A stretch of DNA of 64,000 nucleotides from Hyphomonas jannaschiana VP2 (lineage in GTDB: Bacteria; Pseudomonadota; Alphaproteobacteria; Caulobacterales; Hyphomonadaceae): positions 248,001 to 312,000 of the forward strand of contig NZ_ARYJ01000004.1 in the NCBI RefSeq assembly GCF_000685215.1. Reading direction: 5' to 3'. Every line of letters begins with the position of its first letter. Position 1 is the stretch's first letter. Below the pieces are notes generated by a model, which searched no databases, had not been told where the DNA came from, and saw only the letters and a program-made list of their open reading frames with translations. A program made the position numbers and the translations under genes. Below are positions 60,582 to 64,000 of the stretch, one piece after another.

Positions 60582-61640
60582 TCAGAGCAGCTCGTCGCGG
60601 CCCGCCTCGCGCAGGGCGGAGACGACCTTGCCAACGTCCTGCGTCCGGTCTTTCGACGCCACCAGAACCCGGCCTTCCTCAACGACCACACAGAGGTCCT
60701 TCACGCCAACCAGGGCCACCGTATGCCCGGCATCCGACAGCACCGTGCAGCCCTCGGCATCGATCGACACCGGCGGGTTTGTGCTGTCCTGCTTACGGAT
60801 CGCGCCGATCATGCCCCAGGTGCCGATGTCGTTCCACTGGCAGTCCAGAGGCGCGTAGATCGCGGCCCTGGAGGTCTGTTCCATCACCGCATAGTCGACG
60901 GAGGTGGAGCGCACAGCCATGAAGCATTCCGGGTCCAGCAGGATGTTGCCTTCCGGGTGGGTGGCGGCTTCAAGCGCGGCCGAAGCGGCATCCAGAATGT
61001 CCGGCGCGTGGGTCTCGAGCTCGTCGATCATCAGCGAGGCGGGGAACAGGAAGATGCCCGCATTCCAGCTGAAGGCCGGGTCCGCGATGTATTTCATCGC
61101 CGTTTCCAGATCCGGCTTTTCCTTGAACTCGGTCACGGTGTAGAGCGCGCCGCCGATGCCCTCGCCGCGCTGGATGTAGCCAAAGCCGGTCTCGGGCCGG
61201 TCAGGCTTGATCCCGAAGGTCGTGATGTAGCCGGACTTCGCCATCCGGGCCGCTTCGGACACGGCTTTGACGAACACGTCCGGCTGGCCGATGAAATGGT
61301 CAGACGGCAGGAGCAGGGCCAGGCCATCCGGGTCCTTGTCGGCGATGTGCCGGGCAGCGACAGCCGCCACGGCAGCGGTATTGCGGGCCATGGGCTCGAG
61401 GATCACCGCGCCGGCTTCTACCTCGATTTCCGCCAGTTGCTCGCGAACAAGGCCGGCATAGCGCTGGTTCGAAATCACGACCGGCGGGGCGAAATCATCC
61501 CCCTTCAGACGCAGCACCGTATCCTGGAACACCGTCTTGTCCGTCACCAGGCGGTGGAACTGTTTCGGGTGTGCCTGAACGGAGACCGGCCAAAGACGCG
61601 TCCCCGCGCCGCCGCACATGATTACGGGATAAATCCGCAT
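60582..61640 (-). CDS. manC: Mannose-1-phosphate guanylyltransferase
   Basis: Makes GDP-mannose from mannose 1-phosphate and GTP for surface polysaccharides. The 352-residue protein starts with the nucleotidyltransferase motif VIMCGGAGTRLWPVS, then HPKQFHRL, LLPSDHFIG and TVTEFKEKPD. It lacks the C-terminal phosphomannose isomerase cupin of the bifunctional ~470-residue enzymes. The ATG at 61640 has GGAAG upstream. It lies 66 bases downstream of cysNC on the same strand and may be in the same transcript. Confidence 0.95.
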   Translation of the reverse strand: MRIYPVIMCGGAGTRLWPVSVQAHPKQFHRLVTDKTVFQDTVLRLKGDDFAPPVVISNQRYAGLVREQLAEIEVEAGAVILEPMARNTAAVAAVAARHIADKDPDGLALLLPSDHFIGQPDVFVKAVSEAARMAKSGYITTFGIKPDRPETGFGYIQRGEGIGGALYTVTEFKEKPDLETAMKYIADPAFSWNAGIFLFPASLMIDELETHAPDILDAASAALEAATHPEGNILLDPECFMAVRSTSVDYAVMEQTSRAAIYAPLDCQWNDIGTWGMIGAIRKQDSTNPPVSIDAEGCTVLSDAGHTVALVGVKDLCVVVEEGRVLVASKDRTQDVGKVVSALREAGRDELL

Positions 61641-61706
61641 TGTCTTCCTTTCGCCGTCCCAGCCCAGGCTTGTGGCCTGAAGCGTATGCACACTCGCGTA
61701 TGCAAA

Positions 61707-63614
61707 TCAGGCGCCGAGGAAGCCGTGCTCTTTCAGGTAGTCGAGAATTTCCTCGGCAGCGTCATCCGGGTTCCGGTTTACCGTGTCAATCCGTAGCTCC
61801 GGATTTTCAGGGGCCTCGTACGGGCTCGAGATGCCGGTGAAGTTCTTGATCTCGCCCGCGCGGGCCTTCTTGTAGAGGCCTTTGACATCCCGCTGTTCGG
61901 CGACGTCGAGCGGCGTGTCGATATGGATCTCAATGAACTCACCGTCTGCCATCATGTTGCGGGCCATGCGCCGCTCCGCCCGGAAGGGCGAGATGAAGGA
62001 GACGAGCGTGATGAGGCCCGCATCGGACATCAGCTTGGCGACATTGGCGACGCGGCGGATGTTCTCGACACGGTCCGCATCGGTGAAGCCGAGATCGCGG
62101 TTGAGGCCATGGCGGACATTGTCGCCATCCAGTGAGAAGGTGTGCTTGCCAAGGGCAAACAGGCGCTTCTGCAGGGCGTTGGCAATCGTCGACTTGCCCG
62201 ATCCGGACAGGCCGGTGAACCAGAGCACCGCCGGCTTCTGGCCTTTCTGTTCGGCCAGGGCGTTGCGGTCCACATCCATGGATTGCCAATGGATGTTCGA
62301 GGCCCGGCGCAGCGCAAAGTCGATCAGGCCGAGGCCAACCGTGTCATTACTCATCCGGTCGATAAGGATGAAGCCGCCGAGATTGCGGTTGACGTCATAT
62401 GGGTCGAATGTGATCGGCTGATCGAGCGAAATCGTGGTGACGCCGATCTGGTTGAGTTCGAGCGTCTTTGCCGGAACGTCCGACAAGGTGTTGACGTCGA
62501 TCCCGTATTTCGGGGCGTTCACGGTGGCCGTCACCGTCTTGGCGCCGATCTTGAGCAGGTAGCGGCGGCCGGGGAGGAGCGGGGCTTCGTTCATCCACAG
62601 GACGCGAACCTGGAACTGATCAGACACTTCTGTCGGGTCGTCTGCCGTGACGATGGCGTCGCCCCGGGAGGCGTCGATCTCGTCAGCCAGCGTCAGTGTG
62701 ACGGACTGGCCTGCGATCGCCTCGGAGAGATCACCATCAGCGGTCACGATCCGCTCAACCGTGGACTGTTTGCCGGACGGCATGGATTTGACACGGTCGC
62801 CCGGCTTGACGGTGCCTGATGCGATCTGACCGGAAAAGCCGCGGAAATCCAGGTTCGGACGGTTCACCCATTGCACCGGCATCCGGAAGGCGGCGTTGAG
62901 GCGGTGGTCACCCACCGGCACGTTTTCCAGATACTCCATGAGGGTCGGGCCCTCATACCAGCCGGTCTCGTCGGAATGGTTTGTGATATTGACGCCGGCC
63001 AGCGCCGACATCGGGATTGGCTGGATCTCCAGGTCCGTCGCCAGCTCGTCGGCGAAAGCGTAGAAATCGTCGACAATGTCATTGAAGATGGTCTCGTCAT
63101 AATCGACCAGGTCCATCTTGTTCACAGCGAGCACCAGCCGGCGAATGCCGAGCAGAGTCGTGATGAAGGAGTGGCGCCGCGTCTGGGTGAGAATGCCTTT
63201 GCGGGCATCGATCATCAGGATGGCGACATCTGCCGTCGACGCGCCGGTCGCCATGTTGCGGGTGTACTGTTCGTGTCCGGGCGTGTCGGCGACGATAAAT
63301 TTCCGCTTATCGGTTGCAAAGAAACGATAGGCGACATCGATCGTGATGCCTTGCTCGCGCTCGGCGGCAAGACCGTCGACGAGGAGGGCAAAGTCGATAT
63401 TCTCACCTTGCGTGCCGACCTTCTTGGAGTCTGCTTCGAGCGAAGCCAGCTGGTCTTCGAAGATCATCTTCGAATCGTAGAGCAGGCGGCCGATCAGGGT
63501 GGACTTGCCATCATCGACCGAGCCGCACGTGATAAAACGCAGCAGGGACTTGTTCTCGTGTTTCTCGAGATAGGCAGCAATATCGGTGGCGATCAGATCA
63601 TCGGTGAGGCGCAT
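61707..63614 (-). CDS. cysNC: Bifunctional sulfate adenylyltransferase subunit 1 / APS kinase
   Basis: The 635-residue fusion performs two steps of sulfate activation: the GTPase subunit of ATP sulfurylase (residues 1-~440) and APS kinase (~445-635), producing PAPS. GTPase motifs are [15 protein letters not shown] (G1), [12 protein letters not shown] (G3) and NKMDLVDY (G4). The APS kinase P-loop is [11 protein letters not shown], followed by [15 protein letters not shown]. It overlaps cysD by one base (TGATG), so the subunits are translationally coupled. NodQ of rhizobia has the same architecture. Confidence 0.97.
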   Translation of the reverse strand: MRLTDDLIATDIAAYLEKHENKSLLRFITCGSVDDGKSTLIGRLLYDSKMIFEDQLASLEADSKKVGTQGENIDFALLVDGLAAEREQGITIDVAYRFFATDKRKFIVADTPGHEQYTRNMATGASTADVAILMIDARKGILTQTRRHSFITTLLGIRRLVLAVNKMDLVDYDETIFNDIVDDFYAFADELATDLEIQPIPMSALAGVNITNHSDETGWYEGPTLMEYLENVPVGDHRLNAAFRMPVQWVNRPNLDFRGFSGQIASGTVKPGDRVKSMPSGKQSTVERIVTADGDLSEAIAGQSVTLTLADEIDASRGDAIVTADDPTEVSDQFQVRVLWMNEAPLLPGRRYLLKIGAKTVTATVNAPKYGIDVNTLSDVPAKTLELNQIGVTTISLDQPITFDPYDVNRNLGGFILIDRMSNDTVGLGLIDFALRRASNIHWQSMDVDRNALAEQKGQKPAVLWFTGLSGSGKSTIANALQKRLFALGKHTFSLDGDNVRHGLNRDLGFTDADRVENIRRVANVAKLMSDAGLITLVSFISPFRAERRMARNMMADGEFIEIHIDTPLDVAEQRDVKGLYKKARAGEIKNFTGISSPYEAPENPELRIDTVNRNPDDAAEEILDYLKEHGFLGA

Positions 63615-64000
63615 CAGAAATAGCCCTCTTGTTTTTTCTTTTCCATGGACGCGGACTGGTCGACGTCGATCACGCGGCCCTGGCGCTCGGATGTCGTGGT
63701 CAGCAGCATTTCCTGAATGATGTCGTCGAGTGTGGCAGCGGTGCTCTCCACAGCGCCCGTCAGCGGGTAACAGCCGAGCGTACGGAAGCGGACGGATTTC
63801 ATCACGGCGGTCTTCGCCAGTTCATCCGGCATGCGGTCGTCATCGACCATGATGTCAACGCCGTTCCAGTTCACCACCGGGCGTTCGGCTGCGAAGTAGA
63901 GCGGGACAATCTCGATGTTCTCGCGGCGGATGTACTGCCAGATGTCCAGCTCGGTCCAGTTCGAGAGGGGAAAGACGCGGATACTCTCGCCCTGGTTGAT
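63614..64000 (-). CDS. cysD: Sulfate adenylyltransferase subunit 2, 5' truncated by window
   Basis: Catalytic PP-loop subunit of ATP sulfurylase, paired with CysN. Only the C-terminal ~128 residues are seen; the frame remains open to base 64000 and the gene continues upstream. Visible CysD features are [43 protein letters not shown] and the C-terminal KKKQEGYF. It is read just before cysNC in the operon. Confidence 0.96.
   Translation of the reverse strand: MNQGESIRVFPLSNWTELDIWQYIRRENIEIVPLYFAAERPVVNWNGVDIMVDDDRMPDELAKTAVMKSVRFRTLGCYPLTGAVESTAATLDDIIQEMLLTTTSERQGRVIDVDQSASMEKKKQEGYF

Overview
The window is a GC-rich, tightly packed chromosomal segment from an alphaproteobacterium. The gene set (FumC, HemN, CysD/CysNC, SodC, DUF1330, DUF1499, DUF2938, DUF3291, DUF4169 and DUF4345 proteins, many acyl-CoA enzymes, a flavin monooxygenase and a PrtD-type exporter) and the frequent ATG/TGA overlaps suggest Hyphomonadaceae, perhaps Hyphomonas or a relative. 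The lineage is inferred from content; no rRNA or tRNA gene is visible. About 66 protein genes are supported, the first (S-formylglutathione hydrolase) and last (CysD) cut by the window edges. No prophage, integrase, transposase or CRISPR array was seen.

Layout: 0-6 kb holds fghA, hemN, a DsrE-family protein, a three-gene cluster (bL12-CTD-like membrane protein, two-TM protein, RusA-like nuclease), fumC and a DUF2938 protein. 6-14 kb holds an SDR, a SulP transporter, an AAA ATPase, a GNAT/DUF4169 cluster, a lipoprotein and an Old Yellow Enzyme. 14-29 kb holds a cupin, a UvrD/PcrA helicase, an RND efflux pair, a ZntB-like transporter, a Tat amidase, a kinase-like protein, SodC, TlyA, a glycine-zipper protein and a methyltransferase. 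29-38 kb holds a small outer-membrane barrel, aroC, malate dehydrogenase, pdxH, small conserved proteins, a GDPD lipoprotein and an acyl-CoA synthetase/SDR pair. 38-44 kb holds two related c-type cytochromes, an AT-rich hypothetical gene framed by hairpin repeats, a DUF1499 protein, a hydrolase and a LysR/NTF2-like divergent pair. 44-52 kb holds orphan oppBC-type permeases, a small phosphatase, an ATP-grasp-like protein, a metallo-hydrolase, and an AceE/MdeB-like E1 enzyme divergent from an Lrp regulator. 52-64 kb holds a dienoyl-CoA isomerase-type crotonase, a type I secretion ABC/HlyD pair, gpsA, a thiolase-like enzyme, a BVMO-like monooxygenase, a GDP-mannose pyrophosphorylase and the sulfate-activation genes.

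Metabolically the region mixes housekeeping (TCA cycle, haem, shikimate, PLP, sulfate activation) with lipid and ketone catabolism and envelope functions. No single large novel system is obvious. The most unusual items are small: a 26/27-base match between an intergenic region and the monooxygenase gene, an AT-rich gene bracketed by matching hairpin repeats, a membrane-anchored bL12-CTD protein clustered with a RusA nuclease, a terminator-bearing intergenic region that may encode an RNA, and several enzymes with altered signature residues (SodC, monooxygenase, kinase-like protein).
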